Shown here: positions 50,637-59,434 of the stretch, one piece after another
Layout: the number at the start of each line of letters is the position of its first letter
Position numbering within the stretch: the stretch's first letter is position 1
Origin: Cyclobacteriaceae bacterium
GTDB taxonomy: Bacteria > Bacteroidota > Bacteroidia > Cytophagales > Cyclobacteriaceae
Assembly: GCA_016787645.1 (NCBI GenBank)
Contig: JAEUUF010000019.1
Coordinates: forward strand, 1 to 64,000
Length of the DNA: 64,000 nt
Direction: 5' to 3'
The notes under the pieces: generated by a model
The model's input: the letters and a program-made list of their open reading frames with translations, nothing else
Databases searched by the model: none
What the model was told of the DNA's origin: nothing
Program-made: the position numbers and the translations under genes

Positions 50637-53576
50637 ATGAAGAGGACCTTATTTTTTGCTGGATTGATTCTCCTGACTACCCTTTCAACTCAAGGGCAAG
50701 CCCCTGCCGCCGCAACCGGCAAGGGCAAAATCAGCGGTGTGGTGCTTGACGCCTCTAACCAGGCCCCGGTAGAGTTTGCCACGGTAGCCCTGGCATTGCC
50801 TGATTCCGATAAGCCAATCGATGGTGCCATCTGCGATGAAAAGGGAAGGTTTGTTATACATAAAGTTCCCAACGGCACCTACAAACTCATCGTGTCTTTC
50901 ATCGGATACGAGAACACCATCGTCAACAACATTACCATTACCGATAAAAAAAGTACTGTGGAAACCGGTGCCATCAAGATGAATACCGGCAACAAGCAAC
51001 TGGAGGCCGTAACTGTTGAAGGTCAACGTGCATTGGTGGAAGAAAAAGTTGACCGGACCGTATACAATGCTGAGAATGATGCCACGGCTCGTGGGGGAGA
51101 CGCCACGGACGTACTCAAGCGTGTTCCACTACTGACAGTGGATATGGACGGAAACGTGACCCTTCGCGGTAATTCGAACATCCGCGTGCTCATCAACAAC
51201 AAACCTTCCACCATCACCGCCAGCAGCGTGGCGGATGCTCTTAAACAGATTCCGGCCGACCAGATCAAGTCGGTGGAAGTAATCACCTCCCCTTCCGCCA
51301 AATATGATGCCGAGGGGTCAGCGGGAATTATCAATATCATCACGAAGAAGAATACCCTGCAGGGCCTGACCTTGAATATTGATGGTAGCGCCGGTTACCG
51401 AGGATCAAACCTCGGCCTCAATGGCAACTACCGCAAGAAAAACATGGGTTTCTCGCTGGGTGGTTTTGGTCGCGGCAGCTACAACGTCAACGGAAAATTC
51501 ACCAATTCCCAGGCAACCCGTGACGCCCTTGGCAACGAGTCGCTCACCATCCAAAATGCTGACACTCGCCGCAATGACTTGTTCGGCAACCTCAACTTCG
51601 GCTGGGACTACGACATCAATGCCAATAACTCGCTGGCGGCCTCTGTCCGCTTCGGCACACGTAACGGCTTCAATTACCAGGACAATCTCACCTCTCAGAA
51701 TTTCCAAAACTCGAACCTGATCAGCAGCAGCCTGCGCCAGGTCGAAACAGACGACAACTCCGGCAACCTTGATGCAAGCCTGACATATAATCACCTGTTC
51801 AAGAAACCGCAGCGTGAGTTCAGCCTGATGGGCCAGTATTCCCGCAATAACCGGAGCAATAACTTCTACAACTATATCCTCAACCCGGCCGACGAGTCGG
51901 TCACCCAGCGGTTGCGCAACGACAACATCAGCTTCAACGAGGAGATGACCTTGCAGGCGGATTATCAGACGCCGATTGGCACCAACCAGCTTCTCGAGTT
52001 TGGGGCTAAAGGAATTCACCGGAAAGTTTCCAGTGATTATACTTCCTACAGCGCCCTGGGCGCCACGGATCCGTATGCACCGGCTGCCAGCAGCAACCTT
52101 TCCAACGTCTTCACATATAACCAGGATATCGCTGCCACCTATCTCTCGTATACCTACACCAGCAAGAGTGGCTATAGTTTCAAAGCGGGCACACGGTATG
52201 AATACACGACCATCAATGCCAACTTCGCCACGGAGAAAGGTCCTGTCGTGATCCCTTCGTACAATGTAATGGTGCCGAGTGCCAACATTTCCAAGCGCCT
52301 CAAGAATGGCAGCACCCTGAAATTGGCTTACAACCGCCGCATCCAGCGCCCCAGCATCCAGTTCCTGAACCCCAACGTGCAGTTTAGCAACCCTTACAAT
52401 ATTTCAACCGGCAATCCGAGCCTTGAGCCGGAATACACCAACAACTATGAGTTGTCGTACAGCACCGCAGTGAAGAGCGTCAACCTGAACTTCTCCACGT
52501 TCATGCGCAATACAGACAATGCGATCCAAAGCATTCGCACGGTTATCGCCAACGATCCCTCCAACCCCGACACCCTCGCGACTACGTACAAGAACATTGG
52601 AAGGGAAGATGCCTATGGCGGATCCGTTTTTGCCAACATTAACCTGTCGAGCAAACTGATGCTCAACCTGGGAACGGACATCTATTATGCCGTTCTGAAA
52701 AACAACGATCCTAACCCTTTATATACCGCCAGCAACCAGGGTTGGGTGGCCAACTTCCGGTTGTTTGGAAATTATACCATCAAAAACGGTTGGGGACTCC
52801 AGTTCTTCAGTTTCTATCGTGGCCCGCAAGTCCTTCTCCAGGGCACACAGGGCAATTTCTATGTATACAGCCTGGCCGTGCGAAAAGAATTCAACAACAA
52901 GAAGGGAAGTATTGGTGTCGGCGCGGAACAATTCTTGACGCCAACCATGCGGATAGAGAACACGACCAAGTCGGCGAACATCGACCAGAAGAGCGTATCG
53001 GAGTTATACAACCTGAATTTCAAGATTACATTCAGCTACCGCATTGGCAAGATGAGCTTTGATGCTCCTCGTCGCCGCAAGCGCTCCATCAACAACGATG
53101 ATCTGAAAGAAGGTGGTGGCGACATGGGTGGCGGTGGCGACACGCAAGCTGCACCTGCCGGTGGTGGCGCCACTGGTGGCGGGCAGCGCCCAACTGCAGC
53201 CCCCGCAGCAGCCGGAGCCGCCAGAGTGACAAGCACCCCCTCCACTCCTCCTGCTGACCCTGCCGCAGTGGTTAATGCAGAAGGCAAATGGACCTATACG
53301 GTGGAATCGCCCCAAGGTGGTGGTGGAACCCTCACGATCCGCAAGGAAGGTGACAAACTCACTGGAATCATTGTGAGCAGCCGAAACAACCGGGAAGTTC
53401 CCCTAACCTCAGTCACGCTCAATGGCAACGAACTGACCTACACGTATGACATGGCCTTTGGCCCGAACACTACAACTATCCAGGTCAAGTCGATCATCAC
53501 CGGCAATGAAATGTCAGGCACGATGACCTTGGGTCAGTTTGGCAGTTTCCCGGTCAAAGCAAAACGCAACGAATAG
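50637..53576 (+). CDS. TonB-dependent outer membrane receptor with extra C-terminal domain
   Basis: A 979-residue outer membrane protein. Signal peptide (1-20), carboxypeptidase-regulatory domain (about 30-115, GVVLDASNQAPVEFATVALA), plug (about 135-230, DVLKRVPLLTVDMDGNVTLRG and GSAGIINIITKK), then a barrel to about 835. Unlike ordinary receptors, the barrel is followed by a Gly/Ala/Pro-rich linker (about 845-890) and a beta-rich domain of about 85 residues (GKWTYTVESPQGGGGTLTI to the C-terminus) like one found at the end of amidohydrolases. No SusD-type partner is adjacent. Substrate unknown. Confidence 0.9.
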   Translation: MKRTLFFAGLILLTTLSTQGQAPAAATGKGKISGVVLDASNQAPVEFATVALALPDSDKPIDGAICDEKGRFVIHKVPNGTYKLIVSFIGYENTIVNNITITDKKSTVETGAIKMNTGNKQLEAVTVEGQRALVEEKVDRTVYNAENDATARGGDATDVLKRVPLLTVDMDGNVTLRGNSNIRVLINNKPSTITASSVADALKQIPADQIKSVEVITSPSAKYDAEGSAGIINIITKKNTLQGLTLNIDGSAGYRGSNLGLNGNYRKKNMGFSLGGFGRGSYNVNGKFTNSQATRDALGNESLTIQNADTRRNDLFGNLNFGWDYDINANNSLAASVRFGTRNGFNYQDNLTSQNFQNSNLISSSLRQVETDDNSGNLDASLTYNHLFKKPQREFSLMGQYSRNNRSNNFYNYILNPADESVTQRLRNDNISFNEEMTLQADYQTPIGTNQLLEFGAKGIHRKVSSDYTSYSALGATDPYAPAASSNLSNVFTYNQDIAATYLSYTYTSKSGYSFKAGTRYEYTTINANFATEKGPVVIPSYNVMVPSANISKRLKNGSTLKLAYNRRIQRPSIQFLNPNVQFSNPYNISTGNPSLEPEYTNNYELSYSTAVKSVNLNFSTFMRNTDNAIQSIRTVIANDPSNPDTLATTYKNIGREDAYGGSVFANINLSSKLMLNLGTDIYYAVLKNNDPNPLYTASNQGWVANFRLFGNYTIKNGWGLQFFSFYRGPQVLLQGTQGNFYVYSLAVRKEFNNKKGSIGVGAEQFLTPTMRIENTTKSANIDQKSVSELYNLNFKITFSYRIGKMSFDAPRRRKRSINNDDLKEGGGDMGGGGDTQAAPAGGGATGGGQRPTAAPAAAGAARVTSTPSTPPADPAAVVNAEGKWTYTVESPQGGGGTLTIRKEGDKLTGIIVSSRNNREVPLTSVTLNGNELTYTYDMAFGPNTTTIQVKSIITGNEMSGTMTLGQFGSFPVKAKRNE

Positions 53577-53678
53577 CGTATTCACCAGGCGATGAGCCCG
53601 GTAGGCAGTTCGGCTATGCCACATCATTCTTGATTGAAATCACGCGGTCAGGCGGGATTGGAAACCATATTGCGAAAC

Positions 53679-53703
53679 GCCAATGGCCAACCGCCAATCG
53701 CCC
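53679..53703 (+). repeat. GCCAAYS heptamer repeat
   Basis: GCCAATG GCCAACC GCCAATC GCCC, a short tandem heptamer array in the 170-base gap between the TonB receptor and the patatin gene. Confidence 0.55.
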
Positions 53704-53747
53704 TTCCCGGTAACAACTAAATTTTCTATCTTGAGCCAATACACCCT

Positions 53748-56039
53748 ATGTTGGCCAGGCTATCCCGTTACGCAGACGCCCTCTTCTACTCCTTTCCTGT
53801 CCAGCTACTGATCAATAACCTGCGGCGGAATCACGTGCTGCTGTTGTGCTGGATCATTTTGTTCGCCATGATCACGGGTAACTTTGGAAAGTACCTCGGT
53901 ATCCCTTACCTCTTTCTTGATCCGGAATACCTGAATGAGGTGAGTTTTACCAGTTTTCTCATCATCGGCGTAATGGTTTCAGGCTTTACGGCAGCATTCA
54001 ACATTACCTGCTACATCAACGACGGACACCGGTTTTCCTTCATCGCTGCGCTGTCCAACCCGTTCGCGAAATTCAGTCTCAACAACGGGGTCATTCCCGC
54101 CGTGTTCTTCATTACCTATCTCTACCAGATCATCAGCTTCCAGGTCAATAACGAGTTTACGACCTCCTATGAATTGGCCCTGGACATCTCCGGGTTTCTA
54201 ACCGGCATATTGCTCATGGCCGGCCTCCTGCAAATTTATTTTGTCTTCACCCAAAAAGACATCTTCAAATACATGGTCTGCCGCATCGACGAGGTCGGTA
54301 AGAAGACGGTCAACATTACCCGGGCTTCGCTGATGAAAAAGACGGAGTTGGGTAAGAAAAAACAGGTAAGGGTCGATAATTACCTCACCCACTCTCTTCA
54401 TTTCCGTAAGGTGAGGGATGAAAAGGACTTCTATGATATGGCTGCCCTTCAACGGGTTTTTGATCAAAACCAATTCAACCTGGTGTTGATTGAGCTGCTC
54501 ATTTTTGCCGTCGTGCTGATCCTGGGGATTTTCAAAGACTACCCCACTTTCCAGCTCCCTGCAGCCGCCAGCGCCATGATTTTCCTGACCATTTTCGTGA
54601 TGCTCTCCGGCGCTTTCACCTACTGGTTCGGCGGATGGTCGGTAACCACAGCATTGGTCCTGTTTCTTGTGCTCAATCACCTCGTCGGTGAAGGTGTGTT
54701 GACTAAAAAGTATCCGGCATTTGGACTTGATTATCGTTCTGCCCCGGTAGACTACTCGATCGAAAATCTCAAGAAACACAGCGACAGCCTCACGATCTCC
54801 CAGGCACGCGAACATACGCTCGGGATCCTGGAGAATTGGAAAAAGAAATTCGGTCCCGCTGAAAAGCCAAGGATGGTTTTCATCTGTGCCAGTGGGGGTG
54901 GAAAGCGGGCAGCACTTTGGACTCTGGCAGCCCTGCAAACTGGCGACAGTCTCACGCAGGGTCGCCTGATGAATCAAAGCATTCTGATCACCGGCGCCTC
55001 GGGTGGGCTGATTGGTGCCAGTTACTACCGCGAAGCTGTACTTCGTCAAAAACTGGGCGAGCCTGTCAACCCGCTCAGCCACGAGCACCGGATTAAGATC
55101 GCAACCGACAACCTCAATCCACTCATCTTCAGTTTGCTGGCCAACGACCTCTTTGTGGGTTTCATCCCCTTCGAATATGAGGGGCACTCCTACGTCCGCG
55201 ACCGCGGGTACACGTTTGAAGAACAACTCAACCTCGACACGGAGGGGATGATGGACAAGCCCCTGTCTGATTACCACGACTACGAAGCCAGCGGGCTAAT
55301 CCCCATGATGATCCTGTCTCCTACTATCGTCAATGATGGTCGCAAACTATATATCTCGGCCCAGCCGGTGGCGTACATGAATTCAGAAATTCTCAATTTC
55401 CCCGATTATGCCAATCACAAACTTAGCGGCGTTGACTTTCAACTCATGTTTGAAGATCACGGCGGACCGAGCTTGCGATTTCTTTCTGCCCTTCGGATGA
55501 ACGCTACTTTCCCCTACATCACACCCAATACCACGCTGCCCACCCAACCGCCTATCCGCATCATGGACGCCGGCATCTCCGACAACTTTGGAATTATGGA
55601 CGCCGGTCGTTTCCTCTATTCCTTCCGGGATTGGATCGCCACGAATACTTCTGGGATCATCATCCTCTCCATCCGGGACTCTCCGAAAGTGACTTCCGTT
55701 TCAGAGGAGAAACCGAACTCGATCATCGATGACTTCACGCAGCCCATTGCCAGCGTATATAACAACTTTGAAAATTTCCAGGATATCACGAATGACAATC
55801 TCATTGGCTATGCCCGCACCTGGTTGAACGTCCCCATTGACCGGATCGACATCCAGTACACACCAATGTCCTATGTCCCTATCCTTCAAAATATGGACAG
55901 TATCCGCCAGCATAGCACACGTGCTTCCTTAAGCTGGCGTCTGACCACCCGTGAAAAGCAAGGTGTGATTGAAACACTTAATTATGATGCAAACCGCGAA
56001 GCTTTGAAAAAACTCGCGGGCCTCCTCGCTAAGCCATAA
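53748..56039 (+). CDS. Patatin-like phospholipase with N-terminal multi-helix membrane domain
   Basis: A 763-residue membrane protein. About six or seven helices occupy residues 25-310. The catalytic patatin domain follows: oxyanion loop GGGKR (383-387), nucleophile Ser418 in ITGASGGLIG, and the dyad Asp607 in MDAGISDNFG. The catalytic side should face the cytoplasm or the membrane. It likely hydrolyses membrane lipids. The end overlaps the convergent menA gene by 11 bases. Function beyond lipase fold is unknown. Confidence 0.85.
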   Translation: MLARLSRYADALFYSFPVQLLINNLRRNHVLLLCWIILFAMITGNFGKYLGIPYLFLDPEYLNEVSFTSFLIIGVMVSGFTAAFNITCYINDGHRFSFIAALSNPFAKFSLNNGVIPAVFFITYLYQIISFQVNNEFTTSYELALDISGFLTGILLMAGLLQIYFVFTQKDIFKYMVCRIDEVGKKTVNITRASLMKKTELGKKKQVRVDNYLTHSLHFRKVRDEKDFYDMAALQRVFDQNQFNLVLIELLIFAVVLILGIFKDYPTFQLPAAASAMIFLTIFVMLSGAFTYWFGGWSVTTALVLFLVLNHLVGEGVLTKKYPAFGLDYRSAPVDYSIENLKKHSDSLTISQAREHTLGILENWKKKFGPAEKPRMVFICASGGGKRAALWTLAALQTGDSLTQGRLMNQSILITGASGGLIGASYYREAVLRQKLGEPVNPLSHEHRIKIATDNLNPLIFSLLANDLFVGFIPFEYEGHSYVRDRGYTFEEQLNLDTEGMMDKPLSDYHDYEASGLIPMMILSPTIVNDGRKLYISAQPVAYMNSEILNFPDYANHKLSGVDFQLMFEDHGGPSLRFLSALRMNATFPYITPNTTLPTQPPIRIMDAGISDNFGIMDAGRFLYSFRDWIATNTSGIIILSIRDSPKVTSVSEEKPNSIIDDFTQPIASVYNNFENFQDITNDNLIGYARTWLNVPIDRIDIQYTPMSYVPILQNMDSIRQHSTRASLSWRLTTREKQGVIETLNYDANREALKKLAGLLAKP

Positions 56040-56925
56040 GTTGACCAACTCCGAAAAGCACCACAAAGAGCAGCGTGCCCAAGGCCATGCGTTTCAGGTA
56101 AGGATCTAACTCCTCGGAGGGCTTCCTGTTTACCGCCGTCCCGATGGCCACGAAAACCGGCAATGAAAGCAAGAACAGCCATTGTACCGGTGACCGGTAA
56201 TTCATCACCACATACAAAATCGCTGCAGCAAGACCGCCAGCCAGCAAAAACCAGTGGTACCATCCCGCCTTCTCTTTGCCAATACGCACCGGAATAGAAA
56301 ACTTACCAGCCTGCCGGTCGGAATCAATGTCTCGCATATTGTTGATGTTGAGAACGCCCACCGAAAACAAGCCGCAGGCGAGCGCGGGAAGCAGGCTGCC
56401 GCTCGCGAGGCTTTGGGTGAATAAATACAATGATCCGGTCACGCCCATACCCCCAAAAAAGATTAGCACAGAAAGATCCCCCAACCCGGCATAGCCATAG
56501 GGTTTCCTGCCGACCGTATAAAGAATCGCTGCCGCTATGCATAGCAATCCAAGCCCGAAGAAGGTAGCGATCAAACGGAGATTTGATCCGAAAGCAACGA
56601 AAAGCAGGGTCATACCACTGATGAGGCTCATCAACACAAACAGGTAAATGGCCTTCTGCATGGCATTGGCAGATATCAACCCAGATTGCACCGCCCGGCT
56701 TGGCCCACTCCTTCCCGCGTGGTCAGCACCATGAACGGTGTCACCATAATCATTGGCGAGATTGGACAGCACCTGGAGCAGTATGGTAGTCAGGCAGCAC
56801 AGCCCAAAAACAGCAGTGTCAAACTTACCTCGCTCAGCCGCGAGGAATCCACCCATCGTAACCGATGACAATGCCAACGGAAGGGTTCGGAGGCGAAACG
56901 CGGTGATCCAGGCCGAAACATTCAT
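56029..56925 (-). CDS. menA: 1,4-dihydroxy-2-naphthoate polyprenyltransferase
   Basis: A 298-residue membrane prenyltransferase that attaches the isoprenoid tail in menaquinone synthesis. Both aspartate-rich motifs are clear: NLANDYGDTVHGADHAGRS (about 61-79) and NNMRDIDSDRQAGK (about 195-208). About nine helices, as usual. Last gene of the minus-strand group; 15 bases follow the DoxX stop, so it is likely in the operon. Its tail overlaps the patatin gene. Confidence 0.92.
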   Translation of the reverse strand: MNVSAWITAFRLRTLPLALSSVTMGGFLAAERGKFDTAVFGLCCLTTILLQVLSNLANDYGDTVHGADHAGRSGPSRAVQSGLISANAMQKAIYLFVLMSLISGMTLLFVAFGSNLRLIATFFGLGLLCIAAAILYTVGRKPYGYAGLGDLSVLIFFGGMGVTGSLYLFTQSLASGSLLPALACGLFSVGVLNINNMRDIDSDRQAGKFSIPVRIGKEKAGWYHWFLLAGGLAAAILYVVMNYRSPVQWLFLLSLPVFVAIGTAVNRKPSEELDPYLKRMALGTLLFVVLFGVGQLMA

Positions 56926-56940
56926 GATGGTGCGAATGTG

Positions 56941-57345
56941 CTATTTCTTCAGTAGCCGGTCAAGCGATAGCCCGCCAGCGCCAGTAAAGAACAACCCAAG
57001 GTAACCCAGTAGATAAAGCAAAGCCTTCTCCTTGTCACCAAATGGGTCGCCCGCGTGAACGACGAAGGCGGCCGTAGCCATTGCAACGATCAGGGGCAGT
57101 AGGGCAAAGCGCGTAAACAAACCAAGACCCAACAGGATACTGCAAAAGAACTCAGCAAAAACAACCAAAGTCAACGAAGGTAGATGACCAATTCCCAGCG
57201 GATCTGAAAAATTGTCCATCCGCTCCGTGAAGTGGGCCAGCTTGGAATAGCCATGCGGAAGCATAAACACCGCCAGGGCCACGCGCATAGCCAACAAGCC
57301 AAGGTCCAGCGACAAGGGCCTGGTGCTCCAGAACCGATTGAGCAT
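56941..57345 (-). CDS. DoxX family membrane protein
   Basis: A 134-residue DoxX-type protein with four helices: LLAMRVALAVFMLPHGYSKL (18-37), VVFAEFFCSILLGLGLFTRF (61-80), then FVVHAGDPFGDKEKALLYLL (94-113). DoxX members are quinone-linked membrane proteins in thiosulfate or thiol redox systems. It stands between a glutathione-peroxidase gene and menA with 10- and 15-base gaps, which makes a redox role attractive but unproven. Confidence 0.9.
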   Translation of the reverse strand: MLNRFWSTRPLSLDLGLLAMRVALAVFMLPHGYSKLAHFTERMDNFSDPLGIGHLPSLTLVVFAEFFCSILLGLGLFTRFALLPLIVAMATAAFVVHAGDPFGDKEKALLYLLGYLGLFFTGAGGLSLDRLLKK

Positions 57346-57355
57346 GGCGGGAAAG

Positions 57356-57955
57356 TTAGTTGATCTTATCGAGCAGTTCTTTGTCGAGTGGCTGCACGCT
57401 GGATTTGAAGAAGGTCACCGTGGTGCCATCTTCGCTAACCAGGTACTTGGCAAAGTTCCAGTCCGGTTTGGATCCGGTTTTGCTTTGCAGCCATTGGTAG
57501 AGCGGGTGCTGATCTCCGCCCTTGACGGAAAGTTTTTCAAACATCTGAAATTTCACCCCGTAGTTACGCTCGCAAAACTCTGCGATTTCCGCATTGGATC
57601 CGGGCTCTTGCCACAGAAAGTTATTGGCCGGGAATCCCAGCACAGTCACTTTGTTTCCATACTGCTCGTGGAGCTTTTCCAGTCCGGCATACTGCGGGGT
57701 CTTGCCGCATTTCGAAGCGGTATTGACGATGAGAAGTTTCTTGCCTCTATACTGAGCAAAATCAATTTCCTTACCATCAAGTGACTTGATTTTGAAGTCG
57801 TAGATAGATCCCGTCACCTGGCCTTTGGGTGATGAGAAGGAATCAGAAAAGAAGGTGCCTATTCCCACGACAAGGGCAATTGCGGTAAGAATGAATATTC
57901 TTTCGCGATCAGGGTTTCCTGAGGCAGACTGACGTGGCTTAATGGGTATGAACAC
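57356..57955 (-). CDS. Glutathione peroxidase-like thiol peroxidase, membrane-anchored
   Basis: A 199-residue Cys-type glutathione peroxidase. Peroxidatic Cys83 (NTASKCGKTPQYAGL), Gln116 (LWQEPGSN) and Trp166 (DWNFAKYL) complete the catalytic set. The N-terminus has a basic stretch then a hydrophobic helix (about 19-35), so it is probably anchored and faces the periplasm. Translation starts at GTG 57955. It reduces hydroperoxides with thioredoxin-like donors. Paralogue of the next gene, 11 bases away. Confidence 0.9.
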   Translation of the reverse strand: MFIPIKPRQSASGNPDRERIFILTAIALVVGIGTFFSDSFSSPKGQVTGSIYDFKIKSLDGKEIDFAQYRGKKLLIVNTASKCGKTPQYAGLEKLHEQYGNKVTVLGFPANNFLWQEPGSNAEIAEFCERNYGVKFQMFEKLSVKGGDQHPLYQWLQSKTGSKPDWNFAKYLVSEDGTTVTFFKSSVQPLDKELLDKIN

Positions 57956-57966
57956 ATTGGATGCAT

Positions 57967-58464
57967 TTAGATTTCATCGAGAATCTCTTTGGCCATCGGG
58001 CTCACCTTCTGACTGAAGAATTTCACGGACCCGTCGGGCTTGACAATGTATTTACAGAAGTTCCAGGTGGGCTCCTGGCCGGTCTTCTCTTTCAGCCATG
58101 CGTAGAGCGGGTGTTGGTCCTCCCCAATCACGGAGATCTTCTCAAACATCTGGAACGTCACACCATATTCTTTGGTGCAGAACTCGGCAATCTCGGCGTT
58201 GGAGCCCGGCTCCTGCCCTTTAAAGTTATTTGCCGGGAATCCCAGGATGATCACCTTCTTGCCGTACATATCGTGTAGCTTTTGCAAGTCGGCATACTGT
58301 GGCGTATACCCGCATTTCGAGGCCGTGTTGACGATGAGCAAAGTCTTGCCTTTAAATTGACTGAGGTCGACCATTTTCCCGTCGATGGAGTTCACTTTCA
58401 ACTCATACATCGAGGTAGCACCCATCAGCCAGGCGCCAAAAAGGGTGAGCAGCATTGCTTTCAT
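57967..58464 (-). CDS. Glutathione peroxidase-like thiol peroxidase, exported
   Basis: A 165-residue Cys-type peroxidase with Cys51 (NTASKCGYTPQYADL), Gln84 (FKGQEPGSN) and Trp134 (TWNFCKY). A short hydrophobic leader (about 1-18) suggests export. It is a tandem duplicate of the gene just downstream, 11 bases away. The ATG at 58464 is preferred over a start 51 bases upstream. Confidence 0.9.
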   Translation of the reverse strand: MKAMLLTLFGAWLMGATSMYELKVNSIDGKMVDLSQFKGKTLLIVNTASKCGYTPQYADLQKLHDMYGKKVIILGFPANNFKGQEPGSNAEIAEFCTKEYGVTFQMFEKISVIGEDQHPLYAWLKEKTGQEPTWNFCKYIVKPDGSVKFFSQKVSPMAKEILDEI

Positions 58465-58569
58465 AAGGGTTTCGGTTTGGAGTAGAAACAAATATGGGGA
58501 AGAAAAGTTCTGCACGAAAGAGTTCGGTGGTCAATGGCAGGCAGGCCGTTTGGATGGCTGGCGCATTGG

Positions 58570-59319
58570 TTACGGCTCTTTCAGGAGGATTTCCACCCTA
58601 CGGTTTCTCCGCCTGCCCTCCTCCGTTCGATTATCGGCAATGGGGCTAGAACTGCCGAAACCTTCAAAGGTGATTCGGTCATACGAAATCCCATGGGCGG
58701 AGAGGTAATCGGCAACACCCTGTGCGCGATGTGTCGAGAGTGACACATTGTGATGTTCTGCCCCCGTGTTGTCCGTGTGACCTGCCACTGCCACGTTTAA
58801 GGTAGGATGCTTCATGAGAAACTTGCTCAAAGTGTCCAACGTCGCGATATGCTCCTCGCGGAGCCTGGCGCTATTCAGTTCAAAGAGGAGGTCGCTGAGT
58901 ACAATAAGGCTGTCTCCCTTCGCCAATACGGGGGCCGGGGCTGAAACCGCCGGGGCAGAGGGCGCTAGCACAACTGTGTCTTTCGGAACTATCAAAGAGT
59001 CTTTCTTGGCAGGCTTCGGGCGTGGTGGAGTGAGGTTTTTATACATCCCTTTCTTCGCATTCTTCCTCACGCGTTTCTTGAAGTCTTCAAAGCTGATTTG
59101 CCGCATAGCACGCTTCTTACCAGCCTGCTTGCGGCAGAGGTAATCGAAACACAATACATTCTGAAGGACATAGTGCCGGCTGCCTTTGCCGATATGGGAG
59201 ACCATCAACGGAACAGGGTCGCCGTATTCACGGCCTTTGTTGACCGGCTGAAAGGCTCCGCGGGTACAGGAAAAACAAAATCCGGCCAAGAGAAGGAAAG
59301 CCCAGGGAGAAAATTTCAT
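58570..59319 (-). CDS. OmpA-family peptidoglycan-binding lipoprotein
   Basis: A 249-residue protein with a lipoprotein-like leader (LLLAGFCFSC; lipid Cys probably Cys18). The middle is basic and Pro/Ala-rich. The C-terminal OmpA domain (about 140-245) shows LLFELNSARLREEHIATLD, VAVAGHTDNTG, NVSLSTHRAQGVADYL and GFGSSSPIADN, with the residues that bind diaminopimelate. It should tie the outer membrane to the cell wall. It lies 105 bases upstream of the peroxidase gene. Confidence 0.92.
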   Translation of the reverse strand: MKFSPWAFLLLAGFCFSCTRGAFQPVNKGREYGDPVPLMVSHIGKGSRHYVLQNVLCFDYLCRKQAGKKRAMRQISFEDFKKRVRKNAKKGMYKNLTPPRPKPAKKDSLIVPKDTVVLAPSAPAVSAPAPVLAKGDSLIVLSDLLFELNSARLREEHIATLDTLSKFLMKHPTLNVAVAGHTDNTGAEHHNVSLSTHRAQGVADYLSAHGISYDRITFEGFGSSSPIADNRTEEGRRRNRRVEILLKEP

Positions 59320-59434
59320 GAATGCGGGTGCTAGGATGGCAAAAGTTATAACAAGGTCAATTACCGCCAACCACTATAGACGATGAATGAACGAATAGGT
59401 CGATGGAAAATTGCGTACGATCCTGCCCTTGACG

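Noticed and set aside
54198-55277. Open frame of 359 codons on the minus strand
   Set aside because: Fully antisense to the patatin gene, whose motifs are clear; no domain in the antisense product.
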